Below are positions 5,118 to 5,126 of a stretch of DNA of 5,126 bases, piece after piece; the stretch's first letter is position 1, and the number at the start of each line of letters is the position of its first letter. Origin of the DNA: a bacterium (GTDB lineage Bacteria; Bacillota_A; Clostridia; Lachnospirales; Lachnospiraceae); the NCBI GenBank assembly GCA_004562915.1, contig SFQZ01000157.1:1-5126 (forward strand). The letters are read 5' to 3'. The notes under the pieces were generated by a model. That model was not told the origin of the DNA and did no database searches. It worked only from the letters and a program-made list of their open reading frames with translations. The translations under genes and the position numbers were made by a program.

Positions 5118-5126
5118 CTTAACCAA

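Noticed and set aside
5066..5122. 18-codon open frame starting within the TATAAT
   Set aside because: No convincing ribosome binding site, the start overlaps the -10 box, and the frame is occupied by the right-edge hairpin.

Overview
The window looks like a piece of the accessory or mobile genome of a Gram-positive Clostridia-type gut Firmicute. The grounds are strong AGGAGG-type ribosome binding sites, two TTG starts, mid-to-low GC in the main cluster, and protein families typical of that group. No biosynthetic lantibiotic gene (precursor, LanB/C/M, LanT, LanP) is present, so this reads as a stand-alone antimicrobial-peptide immunity/resistance module rather than a producer cluster.

Layout: (1) Positions 2-106 hold the GC-rich last 34 codons of an OmpR-type response regulator, which ends unusually early (GSGL-stop instead of GxGYRL). 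A 14-bp stem-loop at 124-161 follows as its likely terminator. (2) At 168-280 the base composition drops sharply to AT-rich. This stretch carries a perfect 7-bp direct repeat in a 7+4+7 arrangement (202-219), set 10 bp upstream of an extended -10, which is the best candidate operator/promoter. (3) At 281-2528 lie three tightly coupled genes for a LanFEG-type ABC transporter: ATPase with an E-loop, then two six-helix permeases, with ATGA overlaps at both junctions. (4) At 2567-4704 lie an OmpR-family response regulator and a HAMP-containing sensor histidine kinase (LanRK type), possibly with their own promoter inside the end of lanG. (5) At 4752-4940 lies a 62-residue double-CPxC zinc-ribbon protein of the cysteine-rich KTR family, whose stop codon lies inside a strong terminator hairpin. 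(6) The last 186 bases hold no convincing gene but contain a tandem 11-bp repeat followed by a perfect TATAAT, and a second hairpin that looks like a terminator for a minus-strand gene entering from the right.

How the parts would work together (inference from family knowledge): the kinase senses a cationic or lantibiotic peptide outside the cell and phosphorylates the regulator. The regulator binds the direct repeat ahead of lanF and activates the transporter, which removes the peptide from the membrane. The KTR gene is a common companion in Firmicutes integrative elements, which together with the composition break suggests that the cluster is mobile cargo.
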